A DNA stretch of 64,000 bases from SAR202 cluster bacterium (GCA_013204585.1 JABMNL010000031.1:1-64000), one strand, 5' to 3'; counted from the stretch's first letter, positions 17,694 through 27,516 are shown. Program-made: numbers and translations. Notes: generated by a model from the letters alone, not told the origin.

Positions 17694-18704
17694 CTAACCC
17701 ATATACGGGATAATCCGGTTTCCGATTAGGTCTATGGTCTTCATGATTTGAGCGTGGGACGGCCCGCCAGAATGGGCGTGTCTTAGCCGCAACAGGCAGC
17801 TCTCGGCCCCGGTGCCCTCGCTCCACCGCTGAAATTCGGTCAGGCATTCTTCAGGGTCGCCCATGATTAGCCGGTCTTTGGCAATTCGGTCAAGAGTCAG
17901 TTCCGACTCATCTTTGATGGACTTAAATTCGGCCAGTCCGTTCTGCCAATAGTAGCGGTACGCCGCCAGGACTTCGGGGCCGTAGACTTCCTCCGCCTCC
18001 TTTCTGGAACTCGCCACCCAAGCGTCGCGCATGATGATGGGTGTCGGTGTTTTGTTGGCGGCCTCGGCGGCTTGGCGGTACTCGTTAATCAACCGGGTAG
18101 TATTTTCCAACGTGGTGCTCGGCGTGGTCACCAACGCATCGCCAATGGTTCCGGCCCGGCGTGCGCTGACCGGTGCGCTCGCGCCGATCCAAATTGGGGG
18201 ATGGGGGCTTTGCACGGGGTCGGGCCGAACGCGAAGGTTTTCAATCTGATGGTGTTTGCCGTCGTAGGAGAACTCCTGACCCGACCAACATTTGCGCAGG
18301 ATGTCGATTTTTTCTTCGAATAACTCGACCCGGTCGGCCATGTTAACGCCGAAGGCCCGAAAATCTGCCGGTTGGTAACCCAGGCCTACACCCAAGGTCA
18401 CCCGCCCTTTGGACACTATATCCAACGTGACGACGTCTTCAGCAAGGCGAACCGGATGGTGCAACGGCAGCAGAATTACCGATGTCCCCACCCGCAACTT
18501 GGTGGTGGAAGCTGCCACAGCGGCGCATACGATTAGCGGCGATGGCAAAAACCCGTCTTTGTCTTGATGGTGTTCGCCAAAGAAACAGGAGTCGAACCCA
18601 GCTTGCTCGGCCAGTTGCGACTCTTCAATAACTTCGTCCACACACCGGGGCAAGTCCTCGCCGCGCGGCGGGTTGGCAATGGAACTATAGATTCCAAATT
18701 TCAT
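17694..18704 (-). CDS. LLM-class flavin-dependent oxidoreductase
   Basis: A 336-residue bacterial-luciferase-like TIM-barrel protein. Seen: FFGEHHQDKDGF near residue 45 (typical of luciferase-like monooxygenases), SVILLPLHHPVRLAEDV, a GRVTLGVGLGYQP strand, and PPIWIGASAP. Such enzymes use FMN or F420 for oxidation of varied substrates; the EHH motif is more usual in FMN-type monooxygenases. The ATG has AAGGAAGC upstream. It is transcribed alone. The substrate is unknown. Confidence 0.87.
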   Translation of the reverse strand: MKFGIYSSIANPPRGEDLPRCVDEVIEESQLAEQAGFDSCFFGEHHQDKDGFLPSPLIVCAAVAASTTKLRVGTSVILLPLHHPVRLAEDVVTLDIVSKGRVTLGVGLGYQPADFRAFGVNMADRVELFEEKIDILRKCWSGQEFSYDGKHHQIENLRVRPDPVQSPHPPIWIGASAPVSARRAGTIGDALVTTPSTTLENTTRLINEYRQAAEAANKTPTPIIMRDAWVASSRKEAEEVYGPEVLAAYRYYWQNGLAEFKSIKDESELTLDRIAKDRLIMGDPEECLTEFQRWSEGTGAESCLLRLRHAHSGGPSHAQIMKTIDLIGNRIIPYMG

Positions 18705-18882
18705 GGCTATGCTTCCTTATATCAGTACAGGTATTCGTACAGGCATCTACATGGGATTATTTATCCGACTCGTCGTAGAGGGTACCACCGCATAGAACAG
18801 CGATGTCCAGTTTGGCAAAGCGATTATTTTCAAGGGCGATGGTATGATTGGGCGGCTAATTAGTATGAGTGGAGGCACGATT

Positions 18883-19905
18883 ATGCCGTTCGGGGGAAAC
18901 GATTGGCTCTCATTAACACAAGAACCCACCTTGGAACCAGAAATTCCCATTTGCGACCCTCACCACCATTTTTGGGATCGGCGACCCGCGCGTATTCCAT
19001 ATCAGAACTATCTACTGCCGGAGCTATACGACGACCTGAACAGCGGTCACAACGTGCACTCCACGGTGTTCGTTGAAACCCGAGCGATGTACCGCATCGA
19101 CGGACCGGAAGAGATGCGTCCGGTTGGCGAGGTCGAATTTGTCCAAGGCCTGGCTGCCGCCGCCGCCACCGGGCTTTATGGGCCAGCCAAGGCCGCAGCT
19201 TCCATCGTGGGACATGCCAACCTCAACCTGGGCGATAAGGTCGCCCCGGTTTTAGAAGCCTTGCTAGCGGCCAGTCCCAACCGCTTTCGCGGCATTCGCC
19301 ATGGCCTCACTTGGGACGCCGACCCTCGCATAGGCGACAACGCCTACGGCCTAAAAGACCAGCTTTCCTCGGAAAGTTTTCGTGCTGGCGCCAGGGTCTT
19401 GGCCCGCATGGGCTTAACCTTCGATGCTTGGCTGTACTTTCCTCAGTTGCCAGAGTTGGTGGACTTCGCCCAGGCGATTCCCGAGTTAACGATCATCCTC
19501 AACCACGTCGGTGGGATGCTGCGTATCGGCCCCTACGCCAACCGCGACGAAGAAGTCCTGCCCACCTGGAAAGCGGGAATCGATGCCGCCGCCAAGTGTC
19601 CCAACATCGTCGTTAAACTTGGTGGCATTGGCCAGCCTCGCACTGGCTACGACTGGTACGCCAGGGACAAACCCATCGGCTCAGAAGAACTGTCCGAGAC
19701 CATGGCTCCGTACATGAACTATTGCATCGAGCAGTTTGGACCCAGCCGGGGGATGTTCGAAAGCAATTTCCCGCCGGACAAAGTGGGGCATTCCTACAAC
19801 GTGCTATACAACGCCTTCAAACGCCTGTCCAAGGGTTATTCAGCCACCGAACGGGCCGACATGTTCCATGACACTGCGGCAAGGGTCTACCGGGTAGCGG
19901 ACTAA
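18883..19905 (+). CDS. Amidohydrolase-2 family metal hydrolase
   Basis: A 340-residue TIM-barrel hydrolase of the PF04909/COG3618 type (lactonase or decarboxylase-like). Seen: the first metal motif CDPHHHFWD near residue 24, a conserved RGIRHG segment, ILNHVGG with a metal histidine, and FESNFPPDK near the C-terminus in place of the usual S/D-NFP motif. The start at 18883 is chosen because GGAGG lies 7 bases upstream; ATGs at 18844 and 18865 are weaker. It is followed 36 bases later by mutM, so the two may be co-transcribed. Confidence 0.85.
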   Translation: MPFGGNDWLSLTQEPTLEPEIPICDPHHHFWDRRPARIPYQNYLLPELYDDLNSGHNVHSTVFVETRAMYRIDGPEEMRPVGEVEFVQGLAAAAATGLYGPAKAAASIVGHANLNLGDKVAPVLEALLAASPNRFRGIRHGLTWDADPRIGDNAYGLKDQLSSESFRAGARVLARMGLTFDAWLYFPQLPELVDFAQAIPELTIILNHVGGMLRIGPYANRDEEVLPTWKAGIDAAAKCPNIVVKLGGIGQPRTGYDWYARDKPIGSEELSETMAPYMNYCIEQFGPSRGMFESNFPPDKVGHSYNVLYNAFKRLSKGYSATERADMFHDTAARVYRVAD

Positions 19906-19941
19906 CATGCCCCCCATAGGCGTCCAGAGGAATACCTAAAC

Positions 19942-20754
19942 ATGCCAGAACTGCCTGAGGTAGAAAACACCCGGCGCAACCTGGTTCGGGCCGGACTACC
20001 TGGCTGCACCATTACCGGCGCGAACATCACCTGGGCCAACACGGTCAAAAAGATTTCTCCGCCGGAGCTGGCCGCTGGCCTAAAAGACCGCACAATCCAG
20101 GACGTACAACGTCGCGGCAAGTTCCTGATTCTTCCGCTCTCAGGCAGCGGCCCCGCAAATTTCATCGTGCACCTGGGCATGACCGGTCGGTTGCTGGTCC
20201 AATCCCAGTCCCAAGCACCCGACCCGTTGACCCGGCATTCTTTTCCTCTGGACGACGGGCGGGAGATACGGTTTGTGGACGGCCGCAAGTTTGGCAAGCT
20301 GTGGTTGGTGGACTCCCCCGGTGAAGTGCTTCCTGTGATGAGCCCGGAGCCATTCGATGACGAGTTCACGGTGGAAACTTTGGCCGAGTCCCTGGCTGGC
20401 AAGAAGGCCCCAATTAAGGCCCTAATCTTGGAGCAGGGAATCGCCTGCGGCCTCGGGAACCTCTACGCCGACGAGTCGTTGTTCCTAGCAGGCATCCATC
20501 CGGAGCGGCCCGGTTCCGACCTTTCTGTCGATGAGGTCGCCCACCTGCGGCAGTCGATGATCGACGCCCTAACCGCTGCTTACGGAGTCTATGACCGCGC
20601 CCGCGACCAAGACTGGCCGAACCCGCCCACCGCCATGATGACCTGGAGCCACCCCCGAGACGCGGCAGCACCCTGCCCCAACTGTGGCACCACCATGACG
20701 AATATCAGGGTCAGGGCCAGAGGGACTTACTTTTGTGCCAAGTGCCAGGTGTAG
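19942..20754 (+). CDS. mutM: Formamidopyrimidine-DNA glycosylase
   Basis: A 270-residue bifunctional DNA glycosylase/AP lyase that removes oxidised purines. Seen: the catalytic N-terminus MPELPEVE, the beta-clamp lysine in RRGKFL, the helix-two-turn-helix signature GLGNLYADE, and a C-terminal zinc finger (CPNC ... FCAKC) with the conserved arginine in RARGTYFC. The segment between H2TH and zinc finger (DWPNPPTAMMTWSH) differs from the usual sequence. All key residues are present. Confidence 0.93.
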   Translation: MPELPEVENTRRNLVRAGLPGCTITGANITWANTVKKISPPELAAGLKDRTIQDVQRRGKFLILPLSGSGPANFIVHLGMTGRLLVQSQSQAPDPLTRHSFPLDDGREIRFVDGRKFGKLWLVDSPGEVLPVMSPEPFDDEFTVETLAESLAGKKAPIKALILEQGIACGLGNLYADESLFLAGIHPERPGSDLSVDEVAHLRQSMIDALTAAYGVYDRARDQDWPNPPTAMMTWSHPRDAAAPCPNCGTTMTNIRVRARGTYFCAKCQV

Positions 20755-20791
20755 GGGTAAACGCTTAGGCCTAAGGGAACGGCTTGGCCGA

Positions 20792-21457
20792 TTAAGGGCA
20801 ACTTCCAAAAATCGAAATGTCACCGATTAAACTATTCATGCTAAGCACCACCACGGTGCCAGCCATCATCCCAACAAAACCGCCGACTGCTAAATATAAG
20901 CGTCGCGGCCCGTCTCCGAATCCCGTTCCCTTCCAAAAACCCACGAAGAAGCCGACTAACGGAACAGCTACAAAAACCCCAAATACACCCCAAGCGAACC
21001 ACGAGCTAAAGCTACTCTCCAAGATTTGTCGGATTCGCATCTCATCAACAGGATTACTCGGAACACCTAGCCATCCCAAATCACTAAGCACCTCATTAAG
21101 CACGACGAACGGGCGAATTAACCACGCTGCACTGATGATTCCTAAAAACTGAAGTTTGAATCTCCTAAATCGGATTAGGGCGGTGGCGGCTGTAACGCCC
21201 ACCAAAAAATGGAGCAATGGACCGGAGAGAACTCCCCATAAGAAGATTGTCTCAAGTTGAATTCCTCCGGTTGGAGTAGTGATATTCCAATGCACGCAAC
21301 TCGGCAAACCGCTGAAATAAAACCCGATTCCGTGTGCTATCTCATGGGGCAGATTAAGAGCAACAGTGAAAATAAGCGCGGAGACGATAACCAGTGATTC
21401 GGGTCGGCGGATCAAAAACATGAATCGCCACCAAACTACGTTTTGGGACTCTCCCAC
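20792..21457 (-). CDS. Membrane protein with HExxH (M50-like) motif
   Basis: A 221-residue protein with about five to six hydrophobic segments. HEIAHG lies inside or next to the first (NLPHEIAHGIG), which recalls site-2-type (M50) intramembrane metalloproteases or their relatives. A GPLLHFLVG segment may supply a further histidine. No classical NPDG motif is seen, so protease activity is unproven. The GTG at 21457 abuts the stop of the F420-type gene. An ATG at 21421 with GGTGG upstream is an alternative start. The base composition is visibly richer in A/T than its neighbours. Confidence 0.6.
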   Translation of the reverse strand: MGESQNVVWWRFMFLIRRPESLVIVSALIFTVALNLPHEIAHGIGFYFSGLPSCVHWNITTPTGGIQLETIFLWGVLSGPLLHFLVGVTAATALIRFRRFKLQFLGIISAAWLIRPFVVLNEVLSDLGWLGVPSNPVDEMRIRQILESSFSSWFAWGVFGVFVAVPLVGFFVGFWKGTGFGDGPRRLYLAVGGFVGMMAGTVVVLSMNSLIGDISIFGSCP

Positions 21458-21877
21458 CTAAACCGCCGTCCCGTAAATCCTGTCCGGCACCACGATAACC
21501 GCCGAGCGGCGGTCGTCCACCATGGCTTGGTCGTACTCTTCCCAGTTGTTGTGCTCTTCGTTGGTGGCGGCGCGGTAGACGTCACGCAGGGCTAGGCGAA
21601 GTTCGTCGGCGTCGGTGCTCCCAGGCGAGAGGATGGTGGCCTTGCCTTCCAAGACGACGTAGCCCCACCAGTCCCGCTTGGAGACCATCAGCGAGCACCG
21701 GGAGTCCCGTTTTAGGTTGAGCAGCTTGGCGCGGTCGGCGGTGGTGGTGAAGGCCACACCGTCGCGGTACGCCCCACAGGTGACAATGCTCATCTGGGGC
21801 ATGCCGTTCTTTCGAAAGCAGGTCAGGACTCCCTGGTGGTTCTCGGTGGCGAACTGAACAACGTTATCGGGCAGCAT
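21458..21877 (-). CDS. PPOX-class F420-dependent oxidoreductase
   Basis: A 139-residue split-barrel flavin/deazaflavin-binding protein. Seen: VLTCFRKNGMPQMSIV at the N-terminus, a DRAKLLNLKRDSRCSLMV stretch typical of F420-binding PPOX proteins, and WGYVVLEGKATI. These enzymes reduce varied substrates with F420H2 or act as cofactor-binding partners. The ATG at 21877 is chosen because GGAGG lies just upstream; it overlaps the GNAT gene by 14 bases. It is part of a minus-strand run sbcC-GNAT-PPOX-membrane protein. Confidence 0.82.
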   Translation of the reverse strand: MLPDNVVQFATENHQGVLTCFRKNGMPQMSIVTCGAYRDGVAFTTTADRAKLLNLKRDSRCSLMVSKRDWWGYVVLEGKATILSPGSTDADELRLALRDVYRAATNEEHNNWEEYDQAMVDDRRSAVIVVPDRIYGTAV

Positions 21878-22382
21878 CGTTTTCCTCCAAGCCAGACCTT
21901 TCCGGGTCAAGCTTAAACTCGACCTCGTACATGTCGTAGTGGGTTTGTTTCATACGCAGGCCTTGGTAGACACCCTGGGCAATGGTGTTGTCTTTGTCCA
22001 CGTAGAGCCGCAGACCGCAGACGTTGCCCAGACGACGGGCTTCCACTGCGGCATAGATGTGAAGGGCCTTGTAGGCCCCCATGCGCCGGTTTTCCGGGCT
22101 GACGTAGACGCTCTGTATCCACCAGAAGTAGGCGTTTCGCCAGTCGCTCCACTCGTAGGTGATAAGTAGTTGACCAATGGGACGGCCCAAACGTTCTGCA
22201 ATCAAGTAAAAACCCAAGTCGTTGCGGGTGAGCACCGCCTGAACGCCGGGCCGAAGCAGGTGAACATTCAGCTGTTTCCCCTCGGTCTCTTTGGCCATCG
22301 CCGCGTTGAAATCGACAATGGTATCCAAGTGCTCCAACGATGCCCGGCGCACCTGAATGTCGCTACCAGGAACGGATGTCAA
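21864..22382 (-). CDS. GNAT-family N-acetyltransferase
   Basis: A 172-residue GCN5-related acetyltransferase. Seen: the N-terminal IQVRRASLEHLDTIVDF strand-helix, a central WWIQSVYVSPENRRMGAYKAL segment with the acetyl-CoA loop (R-R-M-G-A), and a C-terminal LYVDKDNTIAQGVYQGLRM helix. The acceptor is unknown. It lies between sbcC and a PPOX-type gene with short spacing or overlap, so they are likely one transcript. Confidence 0.85.
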   Translation of the reverse strand: MTSVPGSDIQVRRASLEHLDTIVDFNAAMAKETEGKQLNVHLLRPGVQAVLTRNDLGFYLIAERLGRPIGQLLITYEWSDWRNAYFWWIQSVYVSPENRRMGAYKALHIYAAVEARRLGNVCGLRLYVDKDNTIAQGVYQGLRMKQTHYDMYEVEFKLDPERSGLEENDAAR

Positions 22383-22410
22383 AATCTCTCTCCCGTTGGG
22401 GTGGGGCCGG

Positions 22411-24996
22411 TCAACTTAGCCAAAAGGTAGACCCTGCTTCGTCCTTCAGGACTTCGATGCGCACTGGAAATGCCTCTTTCAAATCGTCTAGGTGGGTAAT
22501 GACTATCACCTTCTCAAAGTCGTTGCCGATTACGCTAATCACGTCCAGTATCCGCTCCCGGCCCACGGCGTCCTGGGTGCCAAATCCCTCATCAATGAAC
22601 AGAGTCGGCAGCGGCGCTCCCATGCGTTGGGCCAGCACTTTCGACAGGGCAATACGCAGGGCCAGGTTTACCCGAAACGCCTCCCCGCCGCTGAACATCT
22701 CGTAACTGCGGGGGCCAAGTTCGTCGCTGACTAGAATTTCCAGTGTTTCCCTGGGCTCACCCTGGCCTGACGCCCGTTCGCGCTGGGTCTCCAATTTCAC
22801 GTTCATGCGATTATCGGTCATGCGGCCCAGCAAGGCGTTGGTTTCGTCCTCTAGCCTCGGCACCACCGTTTCAATGAGCATGGCCTGCACGCCCTGACGG
22901 CCAAAGGCGGTGGACAATTCTTGATAAATTGACTGCTCGTCTTGCAGGGCGGTGAGCCGTGCCGATTCAGATTTCACTTCCTGGCCGAGCGACTCTTTGC
23001 GCTCCACTTGGTTGCGGAGGTACCCCTGGCGTTCGATGGCCTGCTGAATCTTAACGCCGAGTTCCCGTTCCATTTGTTCGGCTTGGGTGAAGTCGTTTTC
23101 GAGCGCGGCCAGACCCACCAAAGCCTGCTTGGCTTCGGACACCTGGGCCTGTAATTGCTCCAGTTCTTCTTTCCGCCGCTGGGCCATGGCGGCGTTCTGT
23201 TCCACTGTTTCTTTGGCCCCCGGCAACCCGGCCTCAGCCTGCTGCAGTAGGCGTTCTTGCTGAGCGAACTCGTCCAGCGACTGAGTCTCTTGGAAGATGC
23301 GCCGTCGGGCCTCCGGGTCGTATTCCAACTCCTGAATCTGGGCTTCCAATTTTTGTAGTTGCACCGACTCTTCAGCGGCGAAGGAACCGTCGGCCAAAGA
23401 AGCCCGCATGGCGTCCAATCTGGGGGTGGCCTCAGCAACTTCCAACCGGGCCTGTTGCGACTCCTGAATCTGCTGCTCTAGTTGCTGTAGGCGCACCTGC
23501 CGCTGGTTCTTGGCCTGGGACAATGCCTGTTCCTGCTGGGGCAAGCGACCTTCCAACTCGGTCGTCTCGACTTGCAGCGTTTTAATCTGCGCCGAAGTGT
23601 TCCGGTACTCTTCGCGTTTGGCTTGGATATCGACATCGAATGCCTCGGCCAAACGCTGGCAGCCGTCTTCGCTCAACGGCGTCTGGCACAAGGGGCAAAC
23701 CGCATCCTCATCGTTGGCGCTGTTCAGCAATTCCTTCTTGGCCGCCAGTTCCTTACCCTCGTCGGCGAACCGCTTCAAAGAACCTTCCAACTGACCCACC
23801 TGGACTGCCAAGCCGTTAAACCGTCCCCGCTCCGCCGCCAGCGCTCGCTCCTGTTCCTCAAGTCCAGGCCCTTCATCTTGCAGCTGCTTTTTGCTCGCCT
23901 CAAGCTGCTCCAGCAATTGGGCTTTCGGGTTGAGACGTGTTTCTATCTCGGTATTCAGTTGCTGGGCTTGGGACTCTAGCAGCGTCTGTTTTTGGGCGAT
24001 TGCCGCCGCAATGGCCACCCGCTGGCGCTCTAGTCCATCGAAGTTTCTGCCAGCCTCTTCCAACCGGGCAAAGGCGCTGCGGGCAGCGGTGAGTTGGGCC
24101 GCACCCTCACGGATGGCCGTGGCCTGTTCCACCAGTTTTTCAAAGGCTGCCACCTGCTGCTGGGCCGTCTTGTGCGCAGACTCGAACTGCTCTTGCTCTT
24201 TGGCCAAGGCCAATAGCCGTTGCGCCGTTTCTTCCTGGCCTGCCTGCTGTCGGCGGAGCTCGCCAACTTGGTCGCGCAGTCCGGCGGTTTTTACTTGTTG
24301 CTCGGATAATTCCTTGTTCAGGGCAACAAGGCTTGCTTCTACTTCCTCAAGTTCCGCCGACGGGGCCAGCAATAGCTCCAGTTCGCGGCGCATGCGGTCC
24401 ACGTTGCCTTCCGCTATTTTGCTGGTGTTCGTGGCCCAAGTGTTCCCTTCCCTAGCGCGCACTTGCAGTCGGTCATAGGCCTCCAGGCCAAGAATCTTGC
24501 CGAGGACTGCCTTGCGCTCAGCGGGGGTCCTGTTGGTGAACTCGTCGGCCCGGCCTTGAACGAGAAATGCCGAGTTGATGAAGGTGTCGTAGTCCATGCC
24601 GATGGTCTGGTCGATACGGGCTTGGGTCTCGCGGATAATGTTGCCGGTAACGGGCCGGGACGTATCGCCTTCAAGGACCATCAGTTGCAGGTCGGACGCG
24701 CCGCCTCTACGCCGTTTGCCGCCCCGGGCGTGGCTGCGTATGATGCGGTATTCCTGGTCGCGGGAGGAGAAATCCAGTTCGACCCGGCACTCGTCAGCGC
24801 CGTAGGAAATCAGCTCGTCTTGAATCTTGCCCCTGGCCTTGCCCCACAACGCCCAGGTGATGCTATCCAGTAGGGCCGATTTTCCGTGGCCGTTGCCACC
24901 GCAAAGGCAGGCAACGTGGATACCGGCGAAGTCCAACATGGGGACGTTCTCCCGGTAACACAAAAAGTTACTGAGGGTGAGCCTAAGGGGTATCAT
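22411..24996 (-). CDS. sbcC: SbcC/Rad50-type DNA repair ATPase
   Basis: An 861-residue SMC-like ATPase of the SbcCD (Mre11-Rad50) nuclease, which opens hairpins and processes double-strand ends. Seen: Walker A GGNGHGKS (33-40), two long coiled coils rich in Glu/Gln/Leu, a zinc hook CPLC at 434-437, the C-terminal signature FSGGEAFRVNLALRIALSK, and Walker B TLFIDEGFG. Its nuclease partner sbcD is not adjacent on either side, which is unusual. A possible -10 (TAGAAT) lies at 25132-25127 on the minus strand. Confidence 0.93.
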   Translation of the reverse strand: MIPLRLTLSNFLCYRENVPMLDFAGIHVACLCGGNGHGKSALLDSITWALWGKARGKIQDELISYGADECRVELDFSSRDQEYRIIRSHARGGKRRRGGASDLQLMVLEGDTSRPVTGNIIRETQARIDQTIGMDYDTFINSAFLVQGRADEFTNRTPAERKAVLGKILGLEAYDRLQVRAREGNTWATNTSKIAEGNVDRMRRELELLLAPSAELEEVEASLVALNKELSEQQVKTAGLRDQVGELRRQQAGQEETAQRLLALAKEQEQFESAHKTAQQQVAAFEKLVEQATAIREGAAQLTAARSAFARLEEAGRNFDGLERQRVAIAAAIAQKQTLLESQAQQLNTEIETRLNPKAQLLEQLEASKKQLQDEGPGLEEQERALAAERGRFNGLAVQVGQLEGSLKRFADEGKELAAKKELLNSANDEDAVCPLCQTPLSEDGCQRLAEAFDVDIQAKREEYRNTSAQIKTLQVETTELEGRLPQQEQALSQAKNQRQVRLQQLEQQIQESQQARLEVAEATPRLDAMRASLADGSFAAEESVQLQKLEAQIQELEYDPEARRRIFQETQSLDEFAQQERLLQQAEAGLPGAKETVEQNAAMAQRRKEELEQLQAQVSEAKQALVGLAALENDFTQAEQMERELGVKIQQAIERQGYLRNQVERKESLGQEVKSESARLTALQDEQSIYQELSTAFGRQGVQAMLIETVVPRLEDETNALLGRMTDNRMNVKLETQRERASGQGEPRETLEILVSDELGPRSYEMFSGGEAFRVNLALRIALSKVLAQRMGAPLPTLFIDEGFGTQDAVGRERILDVISVIGNDFEKVIVITHLDDLKEAFPVRIEVLKDEAGSTFWLS

Positions 24997-25209
24997 GGGG
25001 AAGGCCTCGAACTGGCCTTAAATGGGGGACCGGCCACCTGCCACCTCGCCACACCGTAGGGATGGGCTCGCAGCCCTGTTTTTAGCGCAAAAACATCGAA
25101 AAAAACGTCTGGCCCGAGCAAAAATAATTCTAGCACAGGGGAGTGTTCGCCCGGTGGTAATTTGAGCCTGCCAGCCTTGGCCCTGAATCTTGGGCCAGCT
25201 GGAACTCGA

Positions 25210-25926
25210 TTAATGCGGCCTGCCAACTACGTCCATTAGTTGTTCTATTTCCTTCGACGGAATCAAATACGTATCTGGGTCAGAACCATTTTTCAAGGCC
25301 ACCCAAGCAACAACCTCAGCTTTCGGAACTACATCCCAATGCGTTCTAAGGGCTTTCATCAAATGACTGGTGTCGGCGTTTTCCAAGATTTTGAACGAGA
25401 ATCGTTCACCAGGATTTGCGAAGCTATAAATATCGTGGAACACCATCTCAAGGTTATCCAACAAAGTTCTCATTTCTTCGATATGAACCGGTTCGGGAGT
25501 CGCGTTGATTTCAGAGTGAGCTGCTTTTTTGTCCCTATAGCGTCGCACCTTTCTTTCAACTTCGCGTTGCGCTTTCAATTTTTGTCGGCAGCCCTCAATA
25601 TCGAAACCGTCTGCATTGGGATTCGGGTTCTCCAGCATCTGGAACAGGTTATAGAAACTCGGTGCCTTTTTATGTTTCGAGTCTGTCACATTTCCGATTT
25701 TTATGAAGCAATGGTCTATCAGTGCCGCCCGGCTAATTGCGAAGAAACCCTTATATGCATTCAGCATCGTCACAATATCTTCGCTCTCGGGCCACAGGTC
25801 TAGCCAAGTACTAAAACTCAACCTAGCGTACAGCAACTCGATTCTTACTCGTTCCAAGAGGTCTTGAAAATTTAAGGGCTGCATCTTGTCCTCCGTCGGA
25901 ATCTCAGTTGAAATTGTTATCTCCAT
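25210..25926 (-). CDS. AbiU2/HEPN-like protein (tentative)
   Basis: A 238-residue helical protein. The central YRDKKAAHSE followed by helices resembles the R...AH motif of HEPN-type domains, especially AbiU2-like families, some of which are phage-abortive or toxin RNases. The spacing is R-x5-H rather than the canonical R-x4-H, so catalysis is doubtful. The coding sequence is richer in A/T than its neighbours, which hints at acquisition. No partner antitoxin is visible. It lies upstream of sbcC in the same direction with a 213-base gap. Confidence 0.45.
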   Translation of the reverse strand: MEITISTEIPTEDKMQPLNFQDLLERVRIELLYARLSFSTWLDLWPESEDIVTMLNAYKGFFAISRAALIDHCFIKIGNVTDSKHKKAPSFYNLFQMLENPNPNADGFDIEGCRQKLKAQREVERKVRRYRDKKAAHSEINATPEPVHIEEMRTLLDNLEMVFHDIYSFANPGERFSFKILENADTSHLMKALRTHWDVVPKAEVVAWVALKNGSDPDTYLIPSKEIEQLMDVVGRPH

Positions 25927-26082
25927 TCCTGTAATAGTACCGCGATGAATGTCTCAGCCTGTCAAGACCCCAGGAGTCATTAAATTAACTCGCCAGTGTT
26001 GTGAGTTTCTGACATCCTTGACCCTTTAACTTGGCCAAGCCTAAAATTAATAGCACTACCCTCAATCACAAAAAGAGCCGAT

Positions 26083-27417
26083 ATGTTTGAAAATCTAACC
26101 GACAAGTTGACCGGTATTCTGAACAAGCTGTCCAACAAGGGCCGCTTGACCGAAGCGGACGTAGACGAGGCCTTGAGCCTAGTCCGGCGCTCGCTACTCG
26201 AAGCCGACGTCAATTTCCGGGTTGCCAGGGACTTTGTGGCCGCCGTTAAAGCGCGGTCAATTGGCTCGGATGTTTTAGAAAGCCTTTCTCCCGGCCAGCA
26301 GGTCATCAAGATTGTTCACGAGGAGTTGACCTCCTTGCTGACCGGCGGCGACCATTCCATGACCCTCTCCAGTCAGCCGGTGACGACCATCATGTTGGTC
26401 GGATTGCAGGGCTCCGGTAAGACGACCACTGCCGCAAAGCTAGCGCTGGACCTGCGCCGCCAGGGACACAAGTCCCTGCTCATCGCCGCCGACCTACGCC
26501 GTCCCGCTGCCATCTTGCAACTAGAGACGCTGGGCAAGCAGTTGGATGTACCGGTCTATTCGGAAGACCCCAAGAAAACGACCGTGGTCAAGGTTGCCAA
26601 GAACGGCTTGGAGAAGGCCAAACAACTGGGCGTCAATTGGGCCATCATCGACACCGGCGGTCGCCTCCAGATTGACGAAGAATTGATGGAGGAACTGGCC
26701 GACGTCAAGAAGGCGACCAACCCCCAGGAAGTGCTGTTGGTTGTTGACGCCATGACCGGTCAGGAAGCGGTCAGCGCCGCCGAGGGATTCCACGAGCGCG
26801 TTTCTCTAACCGGCCTAATCATGTCCAAAATGGACGGCGATGCCCGTGGCGGCGCCGCTCTGTCGATTACCAGGGTCACCGGAGTCCCGATTAAGTACAT
26901 CGGCGTCGGTGAACGTCCCGACGGCCTGGAGGCTTTCCACCCGGACCGTTTGGCCTCCCGAATTCTGGCCATGGGCGATATCCTGACCTTGATTGAAAAG
27001 GCCCAGGATGCGGTGGACGAGAAAACGGCGGCGGAGATGGAGAAGAAGTTCCGCCAGGCCACCTTCGATCTGGAAGATTTCTTGGGTCAAATTCAGAGCG
27101 TGAAAAAGATGGGCTCTTTATCATCGGTGATGGAGATGATTCCGGGGATGAGTCAGCTCAGTAAAAAGATGCCCATGGGCGACCTGGACGACGGCCGCAT
27201 CGAGCGTATCGAGGCCATCATTCGCTCCATGACGCCCCAAGAAAGGCAGCGTCCCGAGATTCTCAACGGCAGCCGCCGACGCCGCATCGCCAACGGCAGC
27301 GGCACCACACCCCAGGACATTAACCAATTGCTAAACCAGTTCAAGCAAACGCAAAAACTGATGAAGCAAATGTCCAAGTCGCGCAACCCCATGTCCCTAA
27401 TGAAAATGTTCAAATAG
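26083..27417 (+). CDS. ffh: Signal recognition particle protein Ffh
   Basis: A 444-residue SRP54 GTPase that binds signal sequences and 4.5S RNA to target proteins to the membrane. Seen: the helical N domain, G1 GLQGSGKTT at 107-115, the DTGGRL motif, a (T/S)KMDGDARGG motif, the GVGERPDGLEAF motif, and a methionine-rich M domain (MEMIPGM ... MKQMSKSRNPMSLMKMFK). The length is normal for the family. It appears monocistronic. Confidence 0.96.
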   Translation: MFENLTDKLTGILNKLSNKGRLTEADVDEALSLVRRSLLEADVNFRVARDFVAAVKARSIGSDVLESLSPGQQVIKIVHEELTSLLTGGDHSMTLSSQPVTTIMLVGLQGSGKTTTAAKLALDLRRQGHKSLLIAADLRRPAAILQLETLGKQLDVPVYSEDPKKTTVVKVAKNGLEKAKQLGVNWAIIDTGGRLQIDEELMEELADVKKATNPQEVLLVVDAMTGQEAVSAAEGFHERVSLTGLIMSKMDGDARGGAALSITRVTGVPIKYIGVGERPDGLEAFHPDRLASRILAMGDILTLIEKAQDAVDEKTAAEMEKKFRQATFDLEDFLGQIQSVKKMGSLSSVMEMIPGMSQLSKKMPMGDLDDGRIERIEAIIRSMTPQERQRPEILNGSRRRRIANGSGTTPQDINQLLNQFKQTQKLMKQMSKSRNPMSLMKMFK

Positions 27418-27419
27418 CG

Positions 27420-27442
27420 GGCGGCGGCGCAGCCGCGTTTTC
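27420..27442 (+). terminator. Possible ffh terminator
   Basis: GCGGC-GCA-GCCGC hairpin followed by GTTTTC directly after the ffh stop. The T tract is short, so confidence is modest. Confidence 0.45.
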
Positions 27443-27516
27443 ATGAGCCAGCATTGCGGCGTGCCTTCCTGTCAGCGTGAATTGGCTAGAACATATTTGG
27501 GGCTAGTGCCAAGTCA

